NCBI RefSeq assembly: GCF_052857255.1
Contig: NC_135497.1
Location: 182,292,777-182,356,776, forward strand
Source: Amblyomma americanum
Taxonomy: Eukaryota; Arthropoda; Arachnida; Ixodida; Ixodidae
Direction: 5' to 3'
DNA: 64,000 nucleotides
The position numbers were made by a program, and so were the translations under genes. Below the pieces are notes generated by a model, which was not told the DNA's origin, did not search any database, and was given only the letters and a program-made list of their open reading frames with translations. Shown piece by piece: positions 11,306 to 27,047 of this stretch. Each line of letters opens with the position of its first letter. The stretch's first letter is position 1.

Positions 11306-11720
11306 GTGGGTGCCATCGTCAACTCTGTGACACAGCTACATATAAATAAGACACGCTTATGCTGGCAAAGCACTTTATTTTTCCCAGCAAATGGCACTTC
11401 ATGGTCGTCTTCTGTTTCCCAAGGGGAAAGAAACAAACAACCACTCGTCACATACTGGAACACCTCACCTTTTGGAATTTTTGTCATCGATCGAAAGAGC
11501 CGAACACAGACTTCAACAAGTTGTCTTCGTCGATTTCGTTCCGTGCGCTCCTTGCAAGTTGCTCGTAGTCACGTAGCCTTCACTGCATTCGTTGAAATTT
11601 TTCTGCGCACTTAGGTCAACCGCACAGTAGCTCGATTCCAGACGCCGCGCAAAAAACAATAACACGGCGTGAAACAGCTGCTTTCGTGCAAAGCGGCCTT
11701 TTTACTGCCGTCAGCACACC
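11306..11720 (-). pseudogene. Second Harbinger ORF remnant in the short copy
   Basis: Minus-strand frames interrupted by stops. The EIDEDNLLKS region aligns with the minus-strand ORF at 6421-6708 of the long element. It supports a second gene in this family but cannot be named. Confidence 0.35.
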
Positions 11721-12038
11721 CCCGCGGCACTGGAAGTTACCCACCAGCCAATTTAACAGCACAATTTCGAACGCTTTTTGTTTTCCTTCTTATTTCCGAA
11801 CTTTAAACACAATGCTTGGGCAAAATAAAATATTAGTTATTTTCATCGTTGCTTGTTTCTTATTTCTTTTTACAAAAAATTTAACAGACGGCCCCTCGAA
11901 TGCTCTCGGGGCGCCGCCCTGCTGTAATTGGCTGATTCCTCGTTGCGTCACGTGGTGACGTCTCATCGTTTCTTCATTTTGACGTCACCGTCAATAACTT
12001 TTGACAGAATTTGTCACAGTTGCGTAATTTGGCCCCTG

Positions 12039-13268
12039 CTTAGTATGTGGAACCATTGGCAACGTAACTTCGAACGACATGTATGAAGCGAGAAAACCAG
12101 AACGAGCAGACGGGCCCCCCGCCTAATGTAACAGCACGCGTTTAGCCTGATCATTTGGGGAGAGCTTGTCGAGCTGCAAAAACAGGAATCCCCCGCCACC
12201 ACGGCGGGGCCGTCTTTCTTACGAAGCGAGGTGAGTTTGCTTGGAAGATTTTTCGTGGTTTCCTGTCAGTCCGTCTGTCCAGTGCTGTCTGGAGAGGAGG
12301 GGGAAACACCTAAAACATGCAATGTGGGATGAGGACCTAAATCTCCCTTGCCCCTCGTCACCACCACGCCACCCTTCACCTCTCAAATAGTTCCGCCGCT
12401 GTCCTTCTCATAGAAAGGATGTGCTGCAGTACCCAACAGTGCCTCCCATTCGACTTTTCTTTACCGTGATGGTAATTTGGGGGAGGGGGAAGATGAGTCC
12501 GATAGCAGATGATGATGAGTCTGATGGCAGAGTCCAGGCAGGAAAGGAAAGAAGACGTCACACGTGTTTTTGTTCGCGTGCCGTGGGGCATGGAATGTTC
12601 ACTGTTCGGGCTGGGGTATGGAAGAGTGAAGGGGGAAGTTGGGGATGTTGGAGAGCTGGACAGAGAGGCCTGTCCCCAGGGCCCATTCCTGCCTAGTGGC
12701 TGCGCACCCTCGCGCGCGCTCGACGGAAAAAGTAGGTCAGACTGGGCGCCGAACTTTCCAGAAAGAAGTAGAAAAATATGACTCAGAGGCGACGGAGGGC
12801 GCGTAACTTCGCCCGCGCTAGGAGTCGCACTCTCCCATTCGTTCTCGCCCTCGGCGTCGACGGGACGAAAGAAAAATCGAGAACCTCCCAGAACAGACGA
12901 TTGCTCCTAGCCAATAGAAAGACGAGACCGGAACGGGAGAAGGAGTGAGTTTGTACGGAGAAGGAGGGAATTTGTACAAGGAACTTTATGCTTATGTGAA
13001 CGCCTGCTTTGGCGCTAGTAACAGACAGACGCGGCGCGCGTCTATGAAAGGAAGTTGATCGCGGGTCGATTCAGCCCCGAGCCGCCGGCTAAGCTTGCAT
13101 AAGCCCGCCCGCTGAAGAGCTCCCGGGGGATGCACCACTCTCGGCCAGCCACGGGCCATCCAGGCAGCGTGCGCCAGTCATCGGGACGGCCACCGTTGGA
13201 CACCTGCGGTCGCGTCGGACGGACGAAGTGCCCGGTGCGGTGAACAATTAGCATCCATTCGTGCCAAA
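12039..13268. other. Unassigned DNA before the hAT element
   Basis: No recognisable gene. Includes a CCCGCCACCACGGCGGGG hairpin near 12190 and GC-rich DNA at 12660-13260. The 5' end of the hAT element should fall here but was not found. Confidence 0.4.
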
Positions 13269-16064
13269 ATGCTCGGTCGGGAGCGTCAAAGTGGTGCGTC
13301 TAAACGAAAGGCGAAGTTATAAAGAGAAGAGCGTGGAAAGAAGCTACCAAAGATGACAAAGTTCCAACTGAATGTCCGTGTCAAACTCCCAACAGTACCG
13401 ACTTTGCTTCTGTGGAGTTCTTGCCAACTCCATCACCACGGTTTCCTGGCAAGAAGCAAGGTTTGACTCATCTTGGTTGTCTGGATCCTGTGAAAACGGT
13501 GCCAACCTCGGTCGTCCATATTTCTGAGCAACCGACGCTAACCGAGCCCTGTCCTGTTCCTGAGTCAGCAGCGTCTATGCTACTCGACCGGGCCCCTGCC
13601 ACAGAGCTCCAGGTGTCCGGTCCGCCACGCCCGATTTGTACTACTGCTGATCAACAGGTGCCAAACCTCCCCGATGAACCTCCTTCTACTGACGAGCGCC
13701 AGGAAACAACACTCCAAGAACCGACTGACTTGTTTCCTGTTAGTTTGGCTTCAAACAATCATGTTCCCACCCACAAAGTGCGCCTTGAGAGGACGAATGA
13801 GATGGCTTCTCGTTGCGGCAACAGAGAAGTACAGACACCCCCGCAGCAAGATGTACGTTGCGAGATTCTCCGAAGTGATCCTGCTAAGTGGCCGGACGCT
13901 ATTACTGACAGCTTTTGGAGTGTATGCCTTGAGAAAGGGCCATTGTATGTTCAAAATCGGGCAGAAAACTTCCCGTCTTCCGAAAGGCAATACAAAACTC
14001 AGAAACGCTATATGCCACTTCATCTTTTCGCGCGAAAGGCTGTAAAAGGGGAGGCGTACGAGCGACACTGGTTAATGTACTCGGAGTCCAAAGGTTCCCT
14101 TTACTGTTTCATGTGCAAACTATTTTCGATTTCAAGGAACCCCAGTGCTTTCACCACTCCCGGCTTTTTTTTATTGGAAAATAGCAGAAGAAAAGGTTTG
14201 CGCACATGAAAATAGCGTCGAGCACCGGAACTGCGTGGCAGCATGGCTCGCCCGCTCTAACTCGAGCAGCACAATTGACAAGGAGATGGTTAAGCAACTT
14301 GTCACAGAGACCGCTCACTGAGCGGAGGTGTTGAAGCGCGTAGTTGTAGTTAAGCTTCTAGCTGAGCGCCTAGCGTTTAGGGCAGTGAGGAGATTTTTGG
14401 TTCACCGAGAAATGGCAATTATATGGGAGTGCATGAGGCCATTGCCAAGTTTGATCCCTTTCTAGAGGAGCACATCAAACGCTACGGGAACAAAGGAAAA
14501 GGTCGCCCATTGTATCTGTCAAAAACCATTCGTGATGAATTTATCGAGCATATGACAAAGGCTGTCAAGAAACGTCTCGTTGACGAAGTGAAACGCGCAA
14601 AATACTTCTCTTTATTTGTTGATTCGACTCCAGACCTTGCTCACTTTGGTCAGCTGTCAGTTGTTTTACGATACTATTTAAATGGGAAAGTGTACGAACG
14701 CTTTCCTGGATTTGTTTCAATCGAATCGCGTACTGGCTTGTATCTTTTCGATACCGCGATGACCCTCTTGACGACCAATGGCATCTCAATTGATGATTGT
14801 AGGGGCCAAGCTTATGATAATGCGAGTAATATGTCAGGAAAATACAAAGAACTGCAAGCTCAAATCAAACACCTGAACGAATTGGCAGTCTACGTCCTGT
14901 GTGCTGGTCATTCACTGAACTTAGTTGGCGCGTGTAGCGTTGACAGTTGCCTTGAGGCATCAAATTTTTCACTGTAATTCAGAAACTGTATGTGTTCTTT
15001 GCTGCCTCACCTAAGCGACGGAGGTATATTTTGGACAACATGGGCGGAACTGGCCAGCAGCTTGTTTTGAAAAGTCTCTCTGAGACCAAGTGGTCAAGAC
15101 ACGCTGAATCATGTAAGGCCATTCTGAAAAATTTCAATGCAGTCTTGTGTTGCCTTGAAGCTATATCAAAGAACGAGGAAGAAAACGGTGACACTAGGAA
15201 CGAAGCGCACTCTCTCTTCAAGAAAACGACAAAACTAGAGACTGCATTCATGGCGATTTTCTGGAGTGAAATCTTGGAGCGCTTTGACAAAACGAGCGCA
15301 GCACTTCAGAAACCAGGCCTAGACATTTCAACCGCTGTAGACCTGCTGAGCTCTCTAGAAGGCTTTGTTAATTCTTTGCGACCTCTCTTTGATACCTTCG
15401 AAAAGAGAGCACGCACGCTAATAAGTACCAATCAATGTTATCAGGATGAGGGCTAACGAATCGTTTTGAGTAAGCACCCGGATGGAAAAAGCGATAGTGC
15501 GCTACAGGGTAGAAAAAAGTTTATCGTACAGACCTACAATGTTATACTTGACAGTCTAGGCTCTGCGTTGCGAGTCCGAAAGGCTGCGTATACACTGAAC
15601 TCTGCGAAAAGTTCGGATTCTTAAAATTGCTGACAGAAGTTGGGAGCGAGGCCTCTCTGGCACAGCAGGATGAGAACTTGGTGAAGACCTACAAATATGA
15701 TTTGGAGCGAGCATTTTCCGCTGAAATCGGTCAGTTTGCGAACTTTCTGCACAAGTCTGTGTGCCAGGACACGAGTCCCCTAGGAATAATGAAGTTTCTG
15801 CACGAAAGAAAGCTTATTGATGCGTTTCCGAACCTTTCTATTGCTTTGTGAATGTACTTAATCATACCCGTGGCAAACTGTGAGACCGAACGATCGTTTT
15901 CCAAGTTGTCGCCGATAAAAAATCGCCTTCGTTTGAGCCACCTTGACGACAAGGTGAACTCGCTTGCTATCATGTCCATTGAAAGTGACCTCCTCCGTGG
16001 TCTATCCTTCGAACAGACTATATCTGATTTCGCCAAAGCGAAGGCGCGAAAGATGCCATTTTAA
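13269..16064 (+). pseudogene. hAT transposase, ZMYM1-like TTF-finger type, broken
   Basis: Remnant of a cut-and-paste transposase. A first ATG at 13269 gives MLGRERQSGASKRKAK, a basic N-terminus common in this type. After a frame change at about 13400 the frame 13412-14209 holds a TTF-type zinc-finger region (WLMYSESKGSLYCFMCKLFS). Frame 14423-14977 has FSLFVDSTPD and CRGQAYDNASNM, the regions of the first two catalytic Asp. Frame 14992-15456 is the helical insertion region. Frames 15627-15851 and 15852-16064 hold the C-terminal dimerisation domain (IPVANCETERSFSKL, IKNRLR). Stops at 14975 and 15849 and several frameshifts inactivate it. Domain order is complete, so this was once a full transposase of about 800 residues. 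Confidence 0.8.
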
Positions 16065-16910
16065 AAGAGGACTGTTTGCGCTATACATGAATGGTTCCAG
16101 TAAGTTCGCTGTGTCGCCTCCCAGCCTCCTCGTTGCCAGTGAAACGCTGAGCAGTGTAATTCAAGATATGCAAATCTTCGTGGTTCGCCTCTTGTTTGTT
16201 CTTCTTGTGATATTTAGCGTGCTTATAAAGAACTGTATTTTTGTTGTTTTTGATAGTGCCGCGTTTATTTGGTGTCGTCCTTGCTTGGCTTACCTTTAAC
16301 AACGAAAATATTTTCAAATAATGTTTTGTAATTACAGCTGGTAATTTTCATCTGTATTCTAGTGCATTTTTATGGTGTTTGTATTGCCTTAAGTATTGTG
16401 TATATCTATTGCGTATTTATAGAGTAACGTGTATAACGATTACTGCAGTCTGATGCTCTAATTTTAATAAAGACTGTTTTGGATACAACCATGCGTCTCC
16501 TCACGGGATTAAACTTAGTGATGCGAACAAAGCCTAGCTTCAGAAGGATCGACGTCTGAGCTGTGTTGTCTTTTCTACGTTCTTGTTCGTCTTGAATGCA
16601 CTAAACTTTTCCTTAATGCCTAGCTTTTGCTGAAAACAGAATGCATATTAATCACAAAGTGAACATATGTGTTGGCGTTTACAACAGCACGCGTTTCAAG
16701 CAAGTTTTGTTGTTTTCCTTATAATAATAACAATAATAATAATCCCGTTGATCGCACTTCGTTCTTTTTAATTTGGAGGAATTTAAATGAATCACGGCAT
16801 ATTTCCAGTAGCGTAGCAGGCGACAGGGGGGGGGGGGGGGGTTCAGTATAGGGAAAGGGGGCTTGCATGCGCATTAGCCCAGGGCACTCATTTTTCTTAA
16901 TCCGGCCCTG
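16065..16910 (+). mobile_element. hAT element 3' untranslated end and terminus
   Basis: AT-rich 3' region with an AATAAA at about 16466, a (TAA)n patch at 16723-16743 and an 18-base G run at 16827. It ends AATCCGGCCCTG at 16910, whose complement CAGGGCCGGATT is a typical hAT terminus. A matching left terminus and 8-bp duplication were not identified. Confidence 0.55.
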
Positions 16911-17046
16911 GTTGTGTTGAGGCGAAGCCGAGTAGCTGTCTGTGTGTCAGGTTGGCGCGTGAAGTGTGCGTAAAATGTTTGTAAATATGCTTGTGCCAGC
17001 GCTACCGACCTCGTTGCATGCATGCACCAGACCGACCTTACCTGCC

Positions 17047-17155
17047 GGTTCTTGTAAACCAGCGCAACGGCTCGCAGCCAAACAGGGAAGGGACAAAAGA
17101 CAGCGTTGATTAAACACTGTTTGGCTTCGAGCCGTTGCGCTGGTTTACAAGAACC
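17047..17155. repeat. Inverted repeat hairpin, 39-bp arms
   Basis: Bases 17047-17085 and 17117-17155 are reverse complements with one mismatch; both contain AACCAGCGCAACGGCTCG or its complement. The loop is 31 bases. Probably a small foldback unit; no target duplication seen. Confidence 0.75.
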
Positions 17156-19179
17156 ATGTCTGACTTACTCGCCCATCAGTTCATGTTGTACTTACCTGCC
17201 CGACGCGCCGTTAATGCCACCAGACGAGTTCACCTCGTACACTAGAACGCTCGCACAGATGTTACGTCTGCTGACATTTGGTTCCGACTGTTCAATGCTT
17301 GAAATAGTCTTCAACAGCAAAGAATAGGAGTTTAGTACGAGAGCTGCTGCATATGGCCTTATCGCATGCGGTTACATTCTTAAGCCGGTTGCAGAGGAAT
17401 ACTTTGGGGAAACTTTCGTAGACAACGACGCTCAATGCACCATTCATCGGGTTCGTCTTCCAAAGGCATGGATACACTACATGCGGCTCGGCTCGTTGCT
17501 TTCATCTGTGAGATCACCAGTGCGATCACCTGATGAACATATCTGGCCTACGCTGAACCGTTCAACTCTTCGGCCAGCCGTCTGCGTGACAGAGGCTTTC
17601 TGTCTCATATGCGGTTTCTATCTGGGAGCTGCACGCAGAACGTAAGCACTCTTGTTCACTTGTCGCAACAGCAGGGGACTCCGACATTGCGAACTTGACA
17701 AGCTGCGAACTCCACGGAAGCAAGTATATACTTGTTGAAACGAAGCTTTAAGCTTCGCGCTAAAGGAGAGGCGGTTGCTGTGGAGTCCCGAGTGTTTCGG
17801 AAACAGAAAAAAAGGCAGTAAAATAATCACTTGAAGACAAAAAGTAGCACTGTGAGAAAGTAATCAAGTTATACCATGAGGGTCACAAGTGAACAGAAGG
17901 ATATGGAAAAAATTAAGGAAATTTGTGTTGAGCAGTGCGAAACAAAAGCGAGGAACTAGAAATCTAAGGCGAGACTGGAAAAATAACGAATCAGGAGGGT
18001 CGGAAGTAAGGAAGTGAGAACCAGGCTTGCCGTTTCCCTAATATTGCACAAGTTACGTGCCGCAGAGCTTGCGACTTTTTGGTGGTAGTTGAGCACCAGG
18101 TCGCGGGTTCGACTACCGCCGTGGCGGCCTTATATGAAAGGAATCGACATGCAAAAGCGCTCGTTACAGGCAGCGGAAACCTCAATAACAGACGACTTCC
18201 CCGTTATCCTCAGAGCTAATCCCTTCAGCGTGATTTGCCTCTGCTTGTGAACGCAGTTCCCAGGTAGCGAAGATCGACATTGCTACAGAAGTGCTGCTTT
18301 TGCTAGTCTGCAGCAGTCTGCAGCAGCCTTGTAAGGAGTACAGTACGCGATCACAGTCACAGGTGGCATCTCTGTCAGGCGGGCAGTATATTGGAGCCGG
18401 TCCACGAAGCCCCAGGTATAGCTTAAGTAAACTTTATAGGTTCACCTCTACGTTTGAATTGTGGCTGCGAGTCTAGGCACATATTTTGCATGACAAAAAC
18501 AGAGATTGGTATACATTATGGAGAAAAGACAGCAAACAGGTATCTATTGTTATACTATTATATTTATTACACTGCTCATTATAACTTATTATTATCATAT
18601 ATCCGGGCTGCTTGCAACGAAAGCGAACGTCTTGAATAAAATCGCGACAGGGCATAATTCAACAACTCGCATAGAGAATGACAACAGAACGTCCATTTTG
18701 AGCAGATACACTGGATAAGCGTGAATATAAATGTTCGTTGCTGCGCCATGCAGTCCAGCACATAAGCAGTGTGCATATCGATATCGGGAATGTTTATGAG
18801 CGTCATACGACTGCTCCAAGCACAGCACGAAAAATCGCACCATAGCGCGTAGCTGACAAAATTCATGCGAACGCCACTGAAAAAGCGCGAAAAGGATGTT
18901 GCGCGAACTTTGCTTTGGGAGTCATGTATATGTAGAGTAAAAAAAAAAAAATGAAAACTTGGGGAGCTTAACATCGCTTTCTGTTGGAATAGGTGGTATT
19001 GCATTTTTGGTTCCGACAGCGCATAGAGGCAGGGACTGATGGGAGAGAGATGGACACGGCACTGTGTCCGCCTCTCTTCTGTCTTCTGTCGTGCCTTGTC
19101 CTTGTGCGCTGCTAGAAACAGAGCTTGTCATATATGCAGTGTAATTCATTCGTCCTAGTGCTTGTGGTACGGCTGGAAC
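17156..19179. other. Unassigned intergenic DNA
   Basis: No gene recognised. At 18090-18135 there is a SINE-like B-box fragment (CGCGGGTTCGACTACCGCC). The rest is short ORFs without resemblance to known families. Confidence 0.45.
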
Positions 19180-19181
19180 TA

Positions 19182-19574
19182 AAGGGACACTAAGGTCGAA
19201 TTGAAGTTGGCCTGCATCACCAAAAAAGAACACCCTCAGAGAAAACGCAGCTCTTATTGGCTAGAAAAAAACAGACAAAAACGAAATACTAGTGTCGCCA
19301 TCACCGGCGTATTTCGCAAATAAAATGCGTGCGTCGACACCGATTTTCGTGCGCGGATCCCAGAGGCTACGCTACAGCGCCATTCACTCCAAAACGGCGG
19401 CAACAAGTCCTTTTCAGTAAGGACGCCACGAGTTTGAATCGATCAGGGGGAATATTTTAGATCCGATTTTTCTCGCCGATAAATGCTTCTTTTGGTGCCG
19501 GACAAGCCTCAAAGTAGCCAGAATCAATTTTTGCTGAGATAGATAATTGGATGGAGTTGTCCTGAGTGTTCCTT
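19182..19574. mobile_element. MITE with TA target duplication
   Basis: The ends AAGGGACACTAAGG and, complemented, AAGGAACACTCAGG form short TIRs. TA flanks both sides (19180-19181 and 19575-19576), as for Tc1/mariner-type elements. There is no coding content. A related, more decayed copy lies at 56348-56875. Confidence 0.65.
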
Positions 19575-19576
19575 TA

Positions 19577-23088
<3,512 letters not shown>

Positions 23089-23089
23089 G

Positions 23090-23920
<831 letters not shown>

Positions 23921-24168
23921 GCCGCCGCGGTGGCCAAATGGTTACGGTGCTTGGCTGCTGACCCGAAAGACGCGGGGTCGATCCCGGCCGCGGCAGTGCC
24001 ATTTCGATGGAGGCGCAGTGTTAGAGACCCGTGTACTGTGCGATGGCAGTGCACGTTAAAGAACTCCAAATGGTCGAACCTCATGGTAGTCCGGAAATTG
24101 TCCGGAGCCCTCCACTACGGCGTCCTTCATAGCCGGAGTCGCTATGGGACGTTAAATCTTGTAAACCA
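23921..24168 (+). repeat. Ruka-type SINE copy
   Basis: Head CCGCCGCGGTGGCCAAATGG, B-box GGGTCGATCCCGGCC, body GTGCGATGGCAGTGCACG and tail GGGACGTTAAATC. It is more diverged than the 4388 copy and carries an extra 17 or so bases near 24080. No clear target duplication. Confidence 0.8.
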
Positions 24169-24303
24169 GCAGTCTTGACTGGTGGTCGGGAGCTTTACCT
24201 CCGTTTTCAGTAGTAACATATTGTGAGACAGATCATGCACATCGTGGACAGTTGTTCGAGTCGTGCCCAAACACCCTAGTAAAGAAATCGGTCAAGCTCA
24301 TTA

Positions 24304-24837
24304 AAGGAGTATAGACACCTAAATTTTGGGTGCGTGTTTTCTTGTTTTTTAATGATGCGTAAGGCATTATTATACATGGATTACCACCTGGTATTCTCTT
24401 ACGACCGCTAATTAATTTATAATCGCATTTCTTTCTCGTGATGTTTCGATTTCAACAGCTGAATGAGCACTGTGACGTCAGCGTGTGCTTACAGGTCACG
24501 TGAGACACGAAAAACGTCCATATCATCGCTGCTTCCACATTCGTTGTCATTCCGGCTCTTGAGGAAGACTGGCTTCAGCACTGCAGTAAATTAAAATGAT
24601 GAAGCAGCGATTATATGGACGTTCTTCCATGCCTCACGTGAGACAAAAGCACTCTTTGACGTCACAGCCATCGTTCGGCTTTTGAAACCGAAACCGGAAA
24701 AGCACGACAGAAAAAATTCGATTATAAAATAATTGTTTAGTGGTCGTAGGCGAATATCACATGGTCATTCATGCGTAGTAGTGTCTTCCGCATCATTGTA
24801 GAGAAGAAATCATGCCACCAAAATTGGGTGTCTCCTT
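24304..24837. mobile_element. Foldback MITE with TA duplication
   Basis: The ends AAGGAGTATAGACACC and, complemented, AAGGAGACACCCAA flank an element whose two halves are largely inverted copies of each other. Both halves contain a TATGGACGTT/AACGTCCATA pair near 24515 and 24613 and a TCACGTGAGAC pair. TA flanks at 24302-24303 and 24838-24839. Non-coding; would fold into a long hairpin. Confidence 0.65.
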
Positions 24838-24839
24838 TA

Positions 24840-25763
24840 ACGCTCGACGTCGCATATAATACACGGAGCGCAAAATTGAATAATTTTAATTTTAAAACAT
24901 CACGGTCTGTGAGTTAAGCATTCGAATTTTCGTTGCAGGTGAAACTGCAGGGGAAATTAAGAAGGAAAGCAAGAATACAAAAAAGCGACTTGCAGCTACA
25001 CTTTCACTCTTTGCAAGACTCGAGGGGGAGAGGGACCGACACTCGGAAAGTCGGGAGATTGACCGATATAGGCAGCGCATATATGGCGACTGACGACCGC
25101 CGGGGATCGACTGCCCTCTTCTGAGGTCATCACACCTGAGGAGCAAGTCAGCTGAGAGCGCTCGATTCCACGAAAACGGTTCGCTGCTGCAGCGTCTATT
25201 TTCGGCTCGAGCAAGGCTCAGCGGACGGACACGATCGAAAAGAGCCGGTCGATTCTTAACCGCGCTCTTATCTGCTTTCTGCCGCTTTTCATTTTTGCTT
25301 TACGTACTTACCTAGCTTCCGACGGCATTGATTGAAGGACCAAGGATGTGTTCCCACTTCTGTGAACGTCGACGTCGCTATCGCTTCCTTATCCGACGCC
25401 TGTGCACCGCCGCACTAACGTCCTGCATTTACGTTTGCGAGCCGAGAGGCACCTTATCTCTGTACGCTAGCTAACCAGTAAGAGGGAACGATTTACTGAA
25501 AGAAGCGCGCAAACGCGTTGCCACCGGGAGGGCACCTGGTGCTGTGTTAACGTAGCCTTCAGTCATCTTCACAGTATATACTCTACAGCTCAGTTAGTGT
25601 AGTGCGTCAGTCATCGCCGACTCACTTGGGTTACTTACCTGCTTTGTGGGTTACAAAGTTCCTGAGCCTCATTTCTGTTACTTGAAATGCAGAAGAGCAG
25701 AGAACTGGTCTAGTTGCCATTGGTTCATGATTTTAAGGGCCGCGGGACATTTCACCCAAATGC
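24840..25763. other. Unassigned DNA
   Basis: No gene recognised. The 25017-25260 stretch is GC-rich for this window but has no supported exon. Confidence 0.4.
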
Positions 25764-25764
25764 A

Positions 25765-26585
25765 CATTTATTTATTTATTTAGTCCTCAAATGCCCCTTG
25801 GACAGGAGTTTTGCATGAGGGGTGGGCAGCTTCACAGACGATTTCAAGGGTGGGTGGCTTCACAAAAGAACATTTGCAATGGCTGTCCTGAAATTTGTCG
25901 CACTGGAGTGGTGAACCCCTTCTTCAGGCAGATCATTCCAGTATTTCGCTGTTTGTGGAAAAAACGAGTGAAGGTGCGATGATGTGCGCACGTGCGACGG
26001 GTATACAGACTTGGAATGACTGGTCCGGGATGAATGGCGGTGAGCGGGAGATATAACGCTGCTGTCAATTGGAAAATGATAGAACTTAAGGTAGAGAACG
26101 AGCCTGGCTATTTTACGCCGACTTTCTAGATTGCGAAGATTTGCATTAGACTTTAAAGAGCTTTGACACTAGTATAGGAAGAATAGTCATTAAAAATAAA
26201 CCGAGCTGCCCGGTTTTGGATAGATTCAATGGGGTTAAAAAGATTAGTCTGATGAGGGTCCCAAACTGAGCATGCATATTCTAGCTTGGGCCTTACAAGG
26301 GTTTTGTAAGCAAGGGTTTTTACGGAAGGGGAGCAGAATTTAAGATTTCGCCTTAGAAAGCCGAGAGAGCGGTTAGCCTCGTTAGATATTTTCGCTATGT
26401 GAGAGGACCATGAAAGATTCTGTGTTAAAATAAGATTTAGATATTTATAAGATGCCACAGATGATATTGCTGTGCTACCAAAAAAAAAGATACGTGGGCA
26501 CTACTTGAGAACGGCGGCAGTGAAAAGTAATTAATGATGTTTTTCTGACATTTAAAGACATGCACACCACAAAGAAAAAAAGCTG
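25765..26585 (-). pseudogene. Non-LTR reverse transcriptase C-terminal fragment
   Basis: On the minus strand the frames read TSLITFHCRRSQVVPTYL, then SYKYLNLILTQNLSWSSHI, NRSLGFLRRNLK, LVRPKLEYACSVWDPH and IESIQNRAARFIFNDYSS. These are the final reverse transcriptase and thumb region of a CR1/Jockey-type LINE. Downstream, in shifted frames, come ARAHHRTFTRFF and LPEEG-like sequence. The 3' end is a (TAAA)n tail, seen as the TTTA repeats at 25767-25782. It is 5' truncated near 26585 and has frameshifts, so it is a dead copy of a LINE type different from the RNase H-bearing ones at 1 and 10 kb. Confidence 0.8.
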
Positions 26586-26689
26586 ACGAAATGACAACAA
26601 AATGGGGCGATGTGTTGCCACACATGTTCACAAGAAACGCTGCGTGCGTACCTTCGGAGTCACCTCACTTGGCGATCCACGTCTCAAAA

Positions 26690-26732
26690 AAAGAAAAAGG
26701 AGAGAGAGAGAGAAAGAGAGCGAAATAGAGAC
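26690..26732. repeat. Purine-rich (GA)n tract
   Basis: A-rich run followed by GAGAGAGAGAGAGA sequence. Confidence 0.85.
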
Positions 26733-27047
26733 AAAAACTGAAGACACGAAGAAGGAACTTCTCAAATCACTATTCACCCTGTCTCAAACCGCGAGTTTAT
26801 TTTATAATTTCAGGTATGCACCCTGTTAAAGATTGCTTTTATTTCACTAGTTGACAGTCGGCTGGCTTGGACCAACACTTTGTGTCTGTTGATGCGGAGC
26901 ACTTGAAGGTGAATCTTTTTGTGGTTGGTCTATCGTATACTTTGTTTCATTTTTTAATTTCTTCCACGTTCGCTAGCCTAACGTTCGCGCAGCATCCTAT
27001 TTGCTTGATGTAGCATGTTCCACAGGATAGGGAAAGTTGATGAATTA

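Larger units (their letters stand above)
10700..12035 (+). mobile_element. Harbinger transposon, internally deleted copy
   Basis: Ends GGGCCAGATTACGCAACTGT and its complement at the right are TIRs, again flanked by CTG (10697-10699 and 12036-12038). Subterminal ATTGG, GGCCATTTTG and TGACGTCA blocks, the ATGGCGGCGGTGTAC transposase start and the second-ORF region match the 5-kb element. Most of the middle is missing, with a junction near 11300. This is a non-autonomous deletion derivative of a related but distinct family, since the TIR sequence differs. Confidence 0.85.

Noticed and set aside
12677..12690. CAGGGCCCATTCCTGCC as the left terminus of the hAT element
   Set aside because: Only the first seven bases match the right terminus, and the 8 bp outside (CCTGTCCC) differ from those after 16910 (GTTGTGTT).
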